A stretch of 64,000 nucleotides of DNA from Isoetes taiwanensis (Eukaryota > Streptophyta > Lycopodiopsida > Isoetales > Isoetaceae): the NCBI GenBank assembly GCA_021234155.1, contig JAJEKV010000012.1, positions 7,530,448 to 7,594,447 on the forward strand. Direction: 5' to 3'. The notes below the pieces were generated by a model. The model did not search any database, was not told the DNA's origin, and saw nothing but the letters and a program-made list of their open reading frames with translations. The position numbers and the translations under genes were made by a program. This document shows positions 1-11,687 of this stretch, one piece after another (the first letter of the stretch is position 1; each line of letters begins with the position of its first letter).

Positions 1-175
1 CACGTCAGCGATGCCTGCTCCAAAATAAAATTCTGATCAATTTGAACACTACTTTTTGCCAATCAAATGCTTGGGGATGCAAGCAGGCATGATTAAAACC
101 TTTAGAATATTATAGGCTTGTAACGTCAGTACCTCCAACATAAACTGTTTATTCGCATGTTTTCAATCCATTGTT

Positions 176-2568
176 ATGGTCGATCGCCATGCTGCAAAGA
201 CTGCTACTACGTTCAGGTATGTTTTTGAAGTCTCGCGTCACCTATTTCTGTCTCTGTGTTTAACAGTGGCATTATCCTTAGGACTTTTGACTACATTAAA
301 AAACTCTGTAAGAAAGAACGTCTAGATGAAGCAATTGGGGGTCTGGAAATCATGGAACAAATGGGTGTTCCTATTTCTAGAAATAAAATGCACTGGCTTC
401 TGCAAGCATGCAAAGAAAGGAAAGACCATGGGCTTTGCAGGCGTGTGCAATCCATTATGGTCAGGAATGGGCTGGATCAGGGATCCCATTTAGCTGACAG
501 TCTTATTCGTTACTATTCCTTTTGTGAATGTCTGGTGGGTGCAAGTGAAGCATTCAACAAAGTTATAGAACCAAGTATGTATACATGGAGTGCAATTTTT
601 CAGGCGTATGCTATGCTGGAGGAGTCCAATCTGGCTGTAGAATTGTGCCACAGCATGGAACTCAAAGGAACTAAAATTGACAAACATCTATATGCTGCAC
701 TTATCAAAGCATGCAAAGGATCACCTATTATGCAGGCAAGGCTCATCCATGGACTGATTATACAAGATGAGATGCAATTGGATGTCGTCTTGGGAAGTAC
801 TCTCATAGACACGTATGCCAAATTTGGGTGCCTGAATGAGGCATGCAAACTCTTTGAGAAGTTGCCGAACAGGAATGTAGTTGCATGGGGCGTGCTGATT
901 GCAGGATGTGCACAAAATGGAGCCGGGCTTCTCACATTAGAATATTTTAGGAAGATGTCAGAAGATGTCATAAATCCAGATTCAGTTGTATTATCAAATG
1001 CCTTGAGGGCTTGTGCTGGTATAGGACTGATAGAGAGAGGAAGGTTAATCCATGAACAAATTATCAAAGATAGTGACATATCAGGTGTTATTGCGAACAG
1101 CCTCATAGATATGTATGTTAAATGTGAAAGTGTGGAAGAAGCATGCAGAGTCTTCTACAAATTGACAATTCTTGACATCATGTCCTGGAATGCAATCATT
1201 AGTGGACTTGCTCGGCCAGGGTTAAGCTGTCTAGCTTTAGAATTTTTTACGGAAATGCAACGGCAGAAGGCAATAAAGCCAGACAAAGTAACATTTCTTA
1301 TCGTTTTGAAAGCATGTGGTTGTGAAAAGAGACTAGAAGATGGGCGCCTTATTCACGTAGCACTTATTGAAAGTGAAGTTGCATTAGATGATGTGTTGAA
1401 AACTGTCCTTATTGACATGTATGCCAAATGTGATAGCCTGAAGGAGGCACATGATACTTTTGAGTCATTGAGTACTCGAGATGTGATATCATGGGGAGCA
1501 ATTATTGCAGGATATGCTCAAGATGGAGATGGGCTTTCTGCTTTGCAACTATATGAGAAGATGGAACGAGAATATACAAGACCAGATGGTTTTATATTTG
1601 CAAGTATCTTGAATGCTTGTGGCAGCGTTGGATGCCTAGGACATGGAAGAATGGTTCATAAACAGGTTTTGGAAGATGGTCATAAATTAGATCTTATTTT
1701 GGGGAACAACCTTATTCACATGTATGTCAAATGTGGAAGCTTGGAGGAGGCTCATAAAGTCTTTAACACATTTTCCAAACAGGATGTTGTGTCTTGGAGT
1801 TTGCTGATCTCAGGATATGCAGAGCATGGTGAAGGTCTTGTTGGACTTAAGCTTTTTGAAGAGATGCAAAGTTGTGATGTACAGCCAGATGAAGTTACCT
1901 TTTTGGGTAGTTTGAGAGCATGTACTCAAATAGGAGCCTTAGAACAGGGAAGACGTATTCATGGGCAGATTATGGGCAATAGATTTATGTCAAAAATTTG
2001 TATTGGAAATGCTCTTATTGACATGTATATAAAATGTGGAAGTCTCTATGAGGCATGCCAAGTCTTTGATAAGCTGCATCAGCGCGATGTTGTCTCATGG
2101 AGTACAATGCTTGCAGGATATGCCAGTACTGAAAATGCCTTGTTGGCCATGGAATGCTTTAAGAAGATGGAAGAAGAAGGGGTCATGCCAAATGCGGTGA
2201 CATTTGCAGGTATTCTTCTTGCATTATGTCGTGCAGGCCTTGTGGATGAAGGGCTTAGTTATTTTAACTCTATGATGAATGAGCATCACATCACACCAGA
2301 TGTCCAGCATCTTGGTTGTATGGTTGATCTTCTCGGGAATTCACACTTCTGGAATGAGGCTGTGAATCTACTTCAAAGATTTGACCAACCCAATGTTATT
2401 GGTTGGACATGTCTTCTTAGTATTTGCAATATCCACAACAATGTGGAGGTTGCAAGAAGATGCTTTGAGGAAATTATTCTTTTGGATCCACTGTGTACTC
2501 CTGGATATGTGCTAATGGCAAACATCTATGCAAGTTCCCATAAAATCAACTATGATTCTGTTAGATGA
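176..2568 (+). CDS. PLS-class pentatricopeptide repeat protein, E subgroup, no DYW domain
   Basis: The long open frame ends with TGA at 2566-2568 and encodes about six P-L-S repeat triplets. Each is marked by a segment like DVVSWGAIIAGYAQ followed by a helix ending in KM or EM, and by repeated LIDMYVKCGS-type motifs. PLS PPR proteins bind organellar RNA, and those with E/DYW tails act in C-to-U or U-to-C editing. The C-terminus has an E1-like stretch (VIGWTCLLSICNIHNN) and ends early in E2, so no editing-deaminase domain is present. The first in-frame ATG (352) lies inside the first repeat, which argues for an upstream start. ATG at 176 gives 13 codons that join the frame exactly if a GT-AG intron (217-266) is removed. 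A mitochondrial or plastid location is a family expectation. The coding frame shows no disruption. The splice model is inference. Confidence 0.85.
217..266 (+). other. Candidate 50-nt intron in the PPR leader
   Basis: The donor CAG|GTATGTTT (GT at 217) and the acceptor TTTAACAG (AG at 265-266), preceded by a pyrimidine-rich run, flank 50 nt. Removing it joins ATG 176 in phase to the PPR frame (codon split AG|T). Fifty nucleotides is shorter than usual for plant introns, so this is a hypothesis. Confidence 0.4.
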
Positions 2569-3330
2569 GGACATGGTTAATAAGAATGATCTTCCATTTT
2601 TGTCCTAACGATGAAATCTTTTGAAGGGGGTGATTGAGGGGAACTTAAGCATACTAACCATAACAAAGTTTTATAGCAATGATCTGTTACAGTAACTAGC
2701 AAATCATATGGATCAGCTCTACATAATTTAAGCAGTTCCTCGCTGAGGCCATGCCAATATACTTGGAAGCTCTCAGAGCTCCCACGTACACTGACCTCGT
2801 TTCAGCTGGCGGAGTCCCGGGCGTTACCTCTGTCCCTCCACCTCGAGCCGATGCCGCATCTGTGGTAGGGCAAAGCCTTTTGGGGTGCGTGTCGGAGATA
2901 TGATTCAAGACCGGTCGATAACTGGTAGTCCCTGGAAAACTTCCCCTAAGCTTGATTTCGTCTTCTAAAAGCTTATGACCAAGCATGGATGTGCTTGACT
3001 CACACCAGCTCTAGGAGTTGATGGGTGGCAAGAAGTAAAATCATATCTATCCCACTCCGACTAATGTTATTTTTTTAAGCAAAGAAAGAATGCTAAACAC
3101 AGGCTGGAGCCTTGATCCCATTATTATCTTGTACATATGACACATGTAACAGCTAACATAGCTCTGCATGAACGCTTCCTATTTTATGAGTAAGCTACAG
3201 TCCCAAGGCACTCAATTTCTCACGTAAGGAATACCCAATTAAGCTGCAGCAATAGTGACCTTAAAGAGGGTGCTAAGCTGTGGTGATATGGAAGTTTCAA
3301 GTCTTAGGTTCAGATTTGAACTGCTATTCT
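2569..3330. other. Non-coding flank with a GC-richer patch
   Basis: Downstream of the PPR stop the DNA is AT-rich except for about 2715-3000, which is clearly GC-richer. That patch stays open for 96 codons on the minus strand (2986 to 2696) with a Pro/Thr/Gly-rich composition. I do not recognise the peptide. It could be an exon or a repeat fragment. Nothing else in the stretch looks functional. Confidence 0.3.
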
Positions 3331-3346
3331 TAGTATCATGTAAACT

Positions 3347-4105
3347 TGAAATTGACATGGGGATTTTAGCATCCTATAAGAAACTAAGCATCCGCAGACG
3401 TTGGATATGGCAGCAAGATATTTTTTCAGATTGAAATATATGCAGGAAAGTGTGCATTTTATCAATGCATGCATCTTTCTCTTGCTTTTACTCTAGGCAT
3501 TATATGTTGTCTATTAAATTGAGTTCAAATAAAGTGCTAACATGTTTAAGCTAAATCCTCTAAGAGATCATTAAGTAGCTTCTCGATGGATTGCCTTCCT
3601 CTATTGAGTACCAACTTTTGGCTCCTTAGCTTGGCTTACAAGGTAAACATGGTGGTTTGTAGCGGGTAAATTTGATTACCAGCAAAGTTTTTAGATGGCT
3701 AACTCTGGGACAGTTTTGTATTAGCTTGTGATGAAAAGTTGAAAGCTGATTTTAGAGCTAATGATTCAAAGCAAAGAAACCTAATCATACCATGGTTGCA
3801 CTGAAACCATTAGATTCTGGATGGTAGTGCAGTAAAACCATTGGCTGCTTTAAGACCATCTGCAACAACTATATAGCTTATAGAATTGAATTTGGCGTGG
3901 GAATTCCAGCATCTTATGAGGGAATGTAGCAGCAAATGCAAGATATTTCTGAGACCTCTTTCATGCAGTAAGAGTGTTTGCATTTGCTTCTCTGGCTTTT
4001 ATTCTGGGCATTCTATGTTGTCTGTTCAATTCAGTCCAAACACAGTGCCAAACATAATTAACCTGCCAATTTAACTAGCTTCTCGATGAACTGCCTTCCT
4101 ACATT
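3347..4105 (+). repeat. Diverged direct duplication, about 250 bp, two copies
   Basis: Copy 1 is about 3347-3604 and copy 2 about 3884-4105. Shared segments include TAGCTTCTCGATG followed by TGCCTTCCT at the right ends, TATGTTGTCTRTT in the middle, and GCATCYTATRAG at the left. The 280 bp between them hold no recognisable gene. The divergence suggests an old tandem duplication. Confidence 0.6.
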
Positions 4106-4109
4106 TAGC

Positions 4110-4858
4110 TTGGCTATGAAAATTGCCTGGATTTATAAGAGAGCATATAAAAATTAAACCAATGCATACCATTGGGCATCATCAGATGTGAAAATGTGAG
4201 AAAATTGCAAGGCAGCTCCATAAGATAAGAATAGAATAGAACAGATAAGAGGAAGGAGGACATCAGTAATGACTGGTTCTTCTGTTGCAATTTTGTTTTA
4301 AAAGTCTTCTCTTCATTTAATCTCAGCACATGAAGCCTCCCTCTTGAAGCTATGTGGTTCATAGCCACCATAAATGGTGCTGGTGCACAAGCGAAAATGG
4401 AAGACACACATTAAAGTGATTCTTGTTTTAAGAAGATTAAAAACATTGTTGGAGGAACAGAGCAAAATTAATATGAACCAGGAATGAGGTGCACAAGGAT
4501 AGCATGGACAAGTAATGGTATACATTACAATAACTGCTCATGTTAGCAAAAAATGCTCAAACAAGCAGTGCTGGTGAGGAAGCACTGTCCGGAATTGGAT
4601 GGTAACTAAGATGTCCAATAAAGTTACAATTTTGCCAAAACATCAATCAACTAACTCTGCATACTTTACAGACAATAAACCTTGTCAAATGTATGGAGGC
4701 TTATCTGCCTTCATAAGTCCCATAAATTCAGCATTATTTGTCACTAATCCATTCAAGTCCAAAAAAGTCACAATTCTCCTCCCATGATAAAAGAGTCGGA
4801 CTATTTTCCTACAAAGTGACTGATACCTTACAGATATCAAAGAATTGATGTAAGGGAC
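4110..4858. other. Intergenic, 3' flank of the KOBITO1-like gene
   Basis: AT-rich DNA with no frame that resembles a protein. It lies immediately 3' of the minus-strand glycosyltransferase gene and should contain that gene's 3' UTR and polyadenylation region, although no single signal stands out. Confidence 0.4.
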
Positions 4859-6397
4859 TTATAGAAAGGAATCCAAATCAGGAAGAGGCATAGGAGGCAT
4901 AGCTGCTACTGCATTATCTGGCAGCCCCAATAACTGTCGAGCCACAACAAAACTCTTGTCACTACTATAATGCAGCTTCCTATTTGCAGCAGTCTGGTTG
5001 CTTTCTGGAGTTCTTGTGATAGATGACAAAAAGGCTGCCTGAGTCCTTGACTTTTCCAAAAATGCCTTGCCAGCCTCTAAGACTTCAACGAAGAGTGAAG
5101 ACTGCTTCAGACCCTGAACAATAACCTGTGGAGCATATATGCGGGTCAAGAGTCCCTTTCTCAGTAGCTTGATATTCAAATCTTTGTCGGTCCAGACAAC
5201 ATGTTCTCTGTACCATTTAAGCATTTCTTCCTGTGAGGCCGTGGAAGCAATGATAAATGCAGCACGGTCAAATTCAAGCATAAAACATCTTTTAACGTCC
5301 TCTTTTGTAGGTTTACATCCGCAACGATCTCTTCGAGATGTAAGATCTGAAAATTTAGCATAAGTAAAATGTAACACGGCTGCTTCATCCAGCTTGATCT
5401 CCTTTGGAGTCTTGATATAATTATGCCATCTATGGGCACCATTAGGACGGAGGTGTTCCTGGACCCTTGCAGCAGCTTTACCATTCCCATATGTCAAGAA
5501 GTAATTAGGATTACCTCGAGTAGCCTCTCTATAAAGCCCAAAGTATGTCTCCTTTGTGACGTGATCATAATTCTTCTTAAACATTGTAACTTGAGTAAAA
5601 GGATCTGTAATATCATCTCTCTCAATTGCACTCTCATAGTTGGGGAAAACTACCATATCAACATCAGAAGAAATATCAGCAAGTAATCTTCTCAGAGAAT
5701 ATTCAGCAGCTCCTGCAGGATGCAGAAGTTCATCTGTGTCAAGATGAATAATCCAATCCATACCTGTATCCCTAGCCATGACAATTGCCATCTCCATATT
5801 AAGGGATTGCCTAACAAATAACTCATAATTGCATGGCCTGAAAAAAAAGCTTGACAGCCAGGTTTCGTTCCATATTCTACTCTTAGCCTGCTTTTCCTCG
5901 AGCTCCTTGGTCCTGTAAATCACTTTCACTCCGGGAATACTCTCAAGAATCATAGACACATTCGCAGTTGCAGCTTTGCCCTCCACGAAAAGAAAAAAAT
6001 TTGAAACCCCAATAACCTTATGATAGTACAACCATGGCAAAATCTGATCCAGACCTCCAGAAGTGCTTGTTGTGATACAGATCTTAGGTGTGGCTGCTTC
6101 GTGGATAGCATATTTCCATCCAGGATGATGCGGAAAGGATGCTAAAGATCCAGGATGTAATGGATCGCTACAATCTGAACTTGTTGCCGAATGACTTCCA
6201 GAAGGAGAGTTTAGGCCCATACCAGGAAAAGTAGTTCTATCTGATCCTAGCTTGGTAAGACTCTTATCCCCTTTCCATTGCAAAACAAACGCGAAAGCTG
6301 CCAGACCCACAAGCATACCTGTGAAAAGAAGTAGTATTCTTGAAGAAACAAGCGCTACCGAACTTTGCTGCAGCGGCAAACGAGATCCGGCCGCCAT
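4859..6397 (-). CDS. KOB1: KOBITO1/ELD1/ABI8-like glycosyltransferase-like membrane protein
   Basis: An uninterrupted 512-codon frame starts at ATG 6395-6397 in a good context (GCTATGGCG) and ends at 4859. Residues about 20-40 form one hydrophobic signal-anchor ([15 protein letters not shown]), giving a type II topology. The luminal or extracellular region carries the hallmark blocks of plant KOBITO1: [16 protein letters not shown] (about 122-137), [14 protein letters not shown] (172-185), a DxD-type site [12 protein letters not shown] (218-229), [13 protein letters not shown] (295-307), and the Cys block RDRCGCKPT (356-364). In Arabidopsis this family is needed for cellulose deposition, cell elongation and ABA/sugar responses; the enzymatic activity is not settled. 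The length is close to the Arabidopsis protein. There is no intron in the coding region and no sign of decay. Confidence 0.92.
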   Translation of the reverse strand: MAAGSRLPLQQSSVALVSSRILLLFTGMLVGLAAFAFVLQWKGDKSLTKLGSDRTTFPGMGLNSPSGSHSATSSDCSDPLHPGSLASFPHHPGWKYAIHEAATPKICITTSTSGGLDQILPWLYYHKVIGVSNFFLFVEGKAATANVSMILESIPGVKVIYRTKELEEKQAKSRIWNETWLSSFFFRPCNYELFVRQSLNMEMAIVMARDTGMDWIIHLDTDELLHPAGAAEYSLRRLLADISSDVDMVVFPNYESAIERDDITDPFTQVTMFKKNYDHVTKETYFGLYREATRGNPNYFLTYGNGKAAARVQEHLRPNGAHRWHNYIKTPKEIKLDEAAVLHFTYAKFSDLTSRRDRCGCKPTKEDVKRCFMLEFDRAAFIIASTASQEEMLKWYREHVVWTDKDLNIKLLRKGLLTRIYAPQVIVQGLKQSSLFVEVLEAGKAFLEKSRTQAAFLSSITRTPESNQTAANRKLHYSSDKSFVVARQLLGLPDNAVAAMPPMPLPDLDSFL

Positions 6398-7069
6398 AGC
6401 TGGGCGTTGGGTTTATCAAATGCAGAGTTTCAATGAGGAAAGAAAACTCGTTGTTGTATTTCAAATTTGGGATTGACGGATTAGTTGCGCAGACTCCATA
6501 GCCAATCTGAAAGCGGGCACATCAAGATCGTGAAAGGAAATTAAAAAAATAGAATCTAACCCAGCATAGGTACATGTAAAGACACAACCAACAGTCTGGG
6601 GAAAAGCATGAGCCTTTTCACCTTCTCTGATCTGTCTGTTACGGCTGCCTATTTGTAAAAAATGTATTTCGTGAGAATTTTTTGAATAGAAACTTCGTTT
6701 GCACATGTCTAAGCAACATCATGCAAACCAAATTGTGGTTAACCAATGGTTAGACCACATCTTATGTGAAATCTCATTCAAAAATGTAACCCATTGGAAG
6801 TGTAGTCCTTGACTTTTTCCATAGTAGAGCATTTTCTGCATCATAAACACTCACGTTTGAATCCTTGCAATGGGGCCATGAGCTTGAACCCCACTTGGAG
6901 TTGAGGTTAGGGTTATAGAGAAGTCTCAACCTCTGATGGTGTTGTTGCAACCATTTAACTATCAAAAGATACCTTCTACTACACCTAGTGGATGCATCCT
7001 TAAAAATTTCTACTAGTAACATCTGTCCTCAAGGTTTGCCCGCAGATCATGGCCAAACAATCTTTTGTT
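6398..7069. other. Upstream region of the KOBITO1-like gene
   Basis: This should hold the 5' UTR and promoter of the minus-strand gene that starts at 6397. Short open frames here have no recognisable protein features. No reliable TATA box or upstream exon could be assigned. Confidence 0.4.
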
Positions 7070-7181
7070 AGGGGTAATGTTTGTTGGCTGGCCATTACGC
7101 AGGGTAAGGTTCTGGCGAGCCTGTATAGAGCGAGCCAGTGGCCGCACCTCGCGTAATGGCCAGCCAGCGAACATTTCCCCT
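7070..7181. repeat. Foldback (inverted repeat) element, about 31-bp arms
   Basis: The left arm at 7070-7100 pairs with the right arm at 7151-7181. The core GGCTGGCCATTACGC (7086-7100) is the exact reverse complement of GCGTAATGGCCAGCC (7151-7165). The outer halves match with a few substitutions. The loop is about 50 bp and GC-rich. The DNA could extrude as a hairpin; a MITE-like origin is inference. Confidence 0.75.
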
Positions 7182-7329
7182 CGAAATGTTAGGGCAGTTC
7201 ACATTTCGCACGTGCCGCACCCTTTTGTTCAATCTGGCGAGCACTAGCAGCCTGCCAGGTGGGACAAGAAAGTTATAGGATGTAAGAAGGGTGATAATAT
7301 GGAGAAACGTGGCCTGCCCTAACATTTCG
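7182..7329. repeat. Second inverted repeat pair, 16-bp perfect arms
   Basis: CGAAATGTTAGGGCAG at 7182-7197 is the exact reverse complement of CTGCCCTAACATTTCG at 7314-7329. The pair encloses 116 bp and directly abuts the preceding foldback, so the two may be parts of one composite short element. Confidence 0.7.
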
Positions 7330-7479
7330 TAGTTAGAAGTAACCAAGAATAATGAATGAATGGTTTGTTATGTCAATGTGTAAGAATTGAATTGAAGAGA
7401 AACCAATAACGCCTGCCTGGGATAAAGTGGATGTATCTACATTGCTAAATTTGAAAGGGACTAGGAGGAGGAGGATTTG

Positions 7480-7930
7480 CGTCAAATAAAAATAAATTAT
7501 GTTTGTCAAATACTGTGTGAATTTGAAATAAATGAATGCAACTTTTAGTTGTATAATTGATGTTGAAGATAACATTGCAAGCCAATTGACCTATTATAAT
7601 TGGTGCTTTTATTGGCTCCCAATTTCAGTTCAACTCCATAGCGGTATTAGTCTCAGATTCATATGTATTAGGCAAGTTGAATACGAAAAATAGGTATTAG
7701 ACTCTCAAATTTATGTGTACTGGGCAAGTCGAATACCAAAAATATATATTGGTACATTATATTTGTCAAAGACTGGGTGAATTTGAGACGAACGAATGCA
7801 TCTTTTAGTTGCATAATTGATGTTAAAGATAACATTGCAAGCCAATTAACCTATTAGAATTGATGCCCAATTCCATTGCGGTACTAATCTTAGATTCAAA
7901 TGCATTGCGCAAGTCGAATACCAAAAGGCG
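7480..7930 (+). repeat. Tandem unit of about 280 bp (two copies), dispersed family
   Basis: Two successive copies (about 7480-7710 and 7765-7930) share TTTAGTTGYATAATTGATG, AACATTGCAAGCCAATT and a later block GGTATTAGTCTCAGATTC. Related pieces recur at 8265-8310, 9425-9467 and 11030-11170, always with GGGCAAGTCGAATACC-like wording. No coding capacity was recognised. The family looks like a low-copy tandem or dispersed repeat. Confidence 0.65.
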
Positions 7931-9467
7931 ATTTTATGTATATAAGAATGTCACTCTTGGTGACATTTCGGGAGTGTCAACAGGCCTTCGCACAAGAATG
8001 TCATCCAGAGTGACATTCTTAAAACATGGGTTTGCATTCTGTGACAGTAAAAGTTTGTTGCAGCTACGGAAGGCCAAAGCTTAGATGGCTTTGTAATGCA
8101 AAGTAAATTCAAGACCACAACATAATTGGCTTCGAAATCCAATGTAAATCAATGAACTGATGCCGTTGATTGATAAGCATTTAGGAAAAGGAACTGTGCC
8201 ACATGGTGTAGTGCTATTGGATGAGAAGGAAGAATGCAAACTAAGCTACTTTTATGTATGTTGGGCAAGTCGAACCCCTAAAATAGCCATTCGGCAAGTT
8301 GAATACCAAAAAAAGGTAAAACTTGTCAATGGCAGGACTAGAACCCATGCAATGAGAACTAAAGACCAACACACCAGGCAAACTAACGACCAACACACTA
8401 GTCATCCATGTTGTAAGGCAAAACTTGTTAACGACATGGCTCGAACCCATGCAAAGAGGACTAAAGAACAACACACTAGCCGTCCATGTTGTGTAACACT
8501 GTCAATATAATTTTAATAAAACTATAAGAAAAGCCTGTTATAGGATTTGACTTATTCAATACCCAAGAAAGGTATTCAACTTACAGTTTTTTTGGAGTCG
8601 ATGCCCGAAAGAGGAGCAAATATTTCACCCCTGTTATAATGGGATCAAAGGAGACTGGCACGTGCAACGATCATCTCCAGTCTTGAGATTAATAATCAGC
8701 TTGAAATTTGTGGTCATAATGTGTGTACCACATAGGTATAAAATCTTGGGCATTTTAATTAACATAGGGACCCTTAGAGAATGAAGTTGGTGCAGTAAAC
8801 AACTCTCATGAGAAAACCAATATTCTTGCTTGTTGGCAGAAAAGAAATTCGTCCAACTTCCATGATCTATTATAGGTATCCACGGTCTTACTTTGACAAT
8901 ATTATGGTTGGACAATTTAGGCATTAGAGTAGATGTGCTTGTTTAAGGCATACTAACACTCAAACCAATATTAAGGACACATTCACATGGACCATATAAG
9001 AAATTTCTGAAATTGACAATCGTGGACTTTGATTTGAACTTTTGCTCATCCCATCTAAGTCAAGATTGCATATAAAGTCGGTAATGAATTTCTTCTAGCC
9101 ATCAATTTCGTAAGATAAATAAGGTACATTTCCATAGTTCAAACTTCATGTAGCATCAACTATGAAAGTTGGACATGAACTATATTGATGAATTAAAAAA
9201 AAGTTGCACAATATAGAGAAATGAGTCAAATTTTTGTGGTTTAATGAGATGTTACACACATGCAAAAGATGCTTACTACTCCTCATATTCAAATAGTATC
9301 GAGTATCTAACGTTGATGGGCGTTCGTTGTTCGATTTTACGTACTTGGCATTGAGATTGTGAACTAATGAATCAAGTTGTATATAAAGCAAAAACACACC
9401 CAAACGTCGTGACAAGAAACACAAACCAATTAACCTATTAGAATCGACATTTTTATTGGCTCCCAAT
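7931..9467. other. Repeat-derived non-coding DNA
   Basis: This contains degraded copies of the preceding repeat family. At 8320-8500 there is a short internal duplication: CAATGGCAGGACTAGAACC near 8327 resembles AACGACATGGCTCGAACC near 8431, each followed by CATGCAA. No gene is recognised. Confidence 0.4.
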
Positions 9468-11029
9468 AAAAATATCGATTCCCTGCCAGGAGTAAAAATA
9501 TCAATTTTTGTATACCCTTTGTTTGCCCTGTAGGCGCCACCCTGTGCGCCCAGGCCCTGAAGGCCTTGAGGCCATGATCGAGAACTCCCTGCCAGGAGTA
9601 AAGAACAAGCGATAGAGACGTGATAAGCTGCCGCTGAATATTGGGGATTTATTGATTGGAAGTAGAACTCTGCATCTTGGATCCGGTTCAGCTATACAGT
9701 GATGCCCCGAGGTTGCCATCTGCTATAGCAGCCATAGATATCAGGGTTTAGATTAATTTGAATTATTTTGGACGGTTTTCTGCCCAGTTTTGCTCCACAG
9801 GCTATTGCCTTACATTTGATTTTCGGCTAACTAGCATAGAGCTTTGAGCTTTTAGCTTTGATTCTGCAACCAGCTTAAGCGTCCTTTGTTTGCTTGAATT
9901 CACAACACACTCAGTAAGCCAAAGCTCACTCCCATATCTCATGGCTAAATGTGGTCAACGCCGCCATAACTTTACTGGTGCGGAGCTTCTGCGTGTCACA
10001 TGGCTTGAACATTTCTCGCTTCCAGAATTCGATCTCATAAATTAACATGCCTCACTTCAAGCACGGATCCTTCCGCTCTTGCCCTCATCAGACCATCATC
10101 TTCTTCTGGACACCTTGCAGAACGTATCTCTTGCAGGCCCGACCATTTCTTTGAATGGCAAGCTTCTATTCCAGATACTGAATCTGCTTTACTCTGCCGG
10201 CTTGGAGGCAGCTACCTCGCAGCCATCTCCCTCCTCTTGCCCAAAATTCTACACTGATGCCCAAACCCAGACCCTCCAGAGCACATGCACTGATGATCGG
10301 GGGCAAACAGAAGCCTATGGAACTGTCGATGTAGAGATAACCGATAAAGATCATGATGGCACGCAAGAGCAGGAGCAGTCCTGCAAGGATCCTGGGAACA
10401 CGCAGGCGGCATAATTCACTCAGGCAGCAGTGGACAGAAGCTTGAAGTTGCGCATTGTCGGGATGCCAGAGACAGAGGCAAATCCTGCCTTGGATGCAGA
10501 GCAAGTGGCTAGCTTCTTCACAGACATTATGCATATACAGAGGCCCGCCATTGTTACAGCATGCAGTGTTGGGGCTCAGAGGCCAGACCGACCCCCCCAT
10601 ATCGTCGTGCAGTTCAATACCCACAGAACAGGCTGTATGTCCTTCAGCATGGAAGTCATCTAAAAGACACCCAGTTTTCAGTTCAGGAGGATCTATCTCC
10701 ACTCCAGCTGACCAGACGACGCCAGGAGTTGTATAAGGTGCGAGCGGCCAGGCTACAACGAAAGTGGGCAGTGTAGCGGGGAGGCACAGCTATTATCAGC
10801 TATTATCTGAGACCAGTGGCCTCAGAACCCATGATTTGATTACCTTTAGATCATATGCATCTGCTTGGACGCTTATTGTTATTTTTGTTGTGTTTTGTTA
10901 TGTTTTGTTTTGTCATATTCCTTTTCTTTCGTCACTATATCGGGCTTATGCCCCGTCTTTTGTATTGGGTCCCATAACCCGATTGAGTTTTCGCGGACGT
11001 TAAAATTTTCTATCTATCTATCTATAGAT
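9468..11029 (+). mobile_element. ORF1-only non-LTR element (half-LINE), (CTAT)n tail
   Basis: The 1.56-kb insertion sits in the dispersed repeat family. CCAAT flanks it on both sides (9463-9467 and 11030-11034), a candidate target duplication. It contains a 5' region, an ORF1-like frame (about 10079-10790) and a 3' UTR with two short hairpin candidates near 10940-10985. It ends CGCGGACGTTAAAA followed by (CTAT)n. No endonuclease or reverse transcriptase sequence is present between ORF1 and the tail. This layout resembles mammalian HAL1 half-LINEs. An internal deletion of a full LINE is the alternative. Confidence 0.55.
10079..10780 (+). pseudogene. L1/Tx1-type LINE ORF1 remnant
   Basis: Three overlapping frames read as one ancestral protein. 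A Ser/Thr/Gln-rich leader (to 10414) is followed by a block with LKLRIVGMPETEANP and QVASFFTDIMHIQRP. A last block with LKDTQFSVQEDLSPLQL and RRRQELYKVRAARLQ completes it. These correspond to the RRM-like and C-terminal domains of L1/Tx1-type ORF1 nucleic-acid chaperones: a RIVGMP-type start and an EDLxPxQLxxRR end. At least two frameshifts are needed to connect them. The minus-strand open frame of 178 codons across this region is a shadow. Confidence 0.6.
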
Positions 11030-11170
11030 CCAATTTCAAAGTCAGTTCCAAAGCAGTATTAGTCTCAGGATCACATGTATTGGGCAAGCAAAAGACCGAA
11101 AACCAATATTAGACTCTCAAATTTATGTATATTGGACAAGTGAATATCAAATATAGACATTGGGCAAGGG
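11030..11170 (+). repeat. Continuation of the dispersed repeat interrupted by the half-LINE
   Basis: CAGTATTAGTCTCAGGATC and the following ATGTATTGGGCAAG match the units near 7640 and 7890. Together with 9425-9467 this brackets the inserted element and supports its boundaries. Confidence 0.6.
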
Positions 11171-11687
11171 TGAAAGCATGCTAGGGTGTACTATCTAAAG
11201 TACATTTTAGGGAGTGCGAAACTACCAATAAGAGTACCCAACACTGGGTACTGGAAACTTGCATAAATGCCGCAATCAACAATAAGTTTGAGAGTTAATT
11301 CATTTATTTTAGTCTCTGATAGTATTGTTATCCTCTAGTACTTTCGATTGATTTTAATAGAAAGCAAAAATAGAAGGTACCAGTTTTAAAAGTACCCAGT
11401 GTAGGTACTTTTGAGGTTTGGCTCAAAATCATAAAACTGGAACCATACAGAGAAGATTAGCAGGAACCCTGCGCAAGGATGGCCTCACATAAATCGAGAA
11501 ATGGTCCAAATTTTTTACAACCTTGTTGAGCCGTCACTCCTCACCACTGTCACTACACTTTTAATTGCATCACAGCCATATTGGGCTGACCGAATGGATA
11601 TTGAGTTTCATATAAATGTTGATATGGACTTATAGCATCCTCCAGATCTGTCTGCACAATGAAAATCTCCTAGAAATTTTCTTTCCC
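11171..11687. other. Non-coding stretch
   Basis: AT-rich DNA with two similar short blocks around GTACCCA (11235-11245 and 11390-11410). No gene or element was recognised. Confidence 0.3.

Noticed and set aside
256-351. GTG at 256 as the start of the first PPR protein
   Set aside because: Plant nuclear genes do not normally start with GTG, and the bases lie in a polypyrimidine-AG acceptor context.
600-1106. 168-codon minus-strand frame over the PPR gene
   Set aside because: Shadow of repetitive PPR codons; no independent features.
4579-4592. AGCACTGTCCGGA shared with the left end of the large transposon
   Set aside because: A single 13-bp match with no further similarity; treated as chance.
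10166-10702. 178-codon minus-strand frame
   Set aside because: Antisense to the LINE ORF1 remnant, whose plus frames show family motifs.
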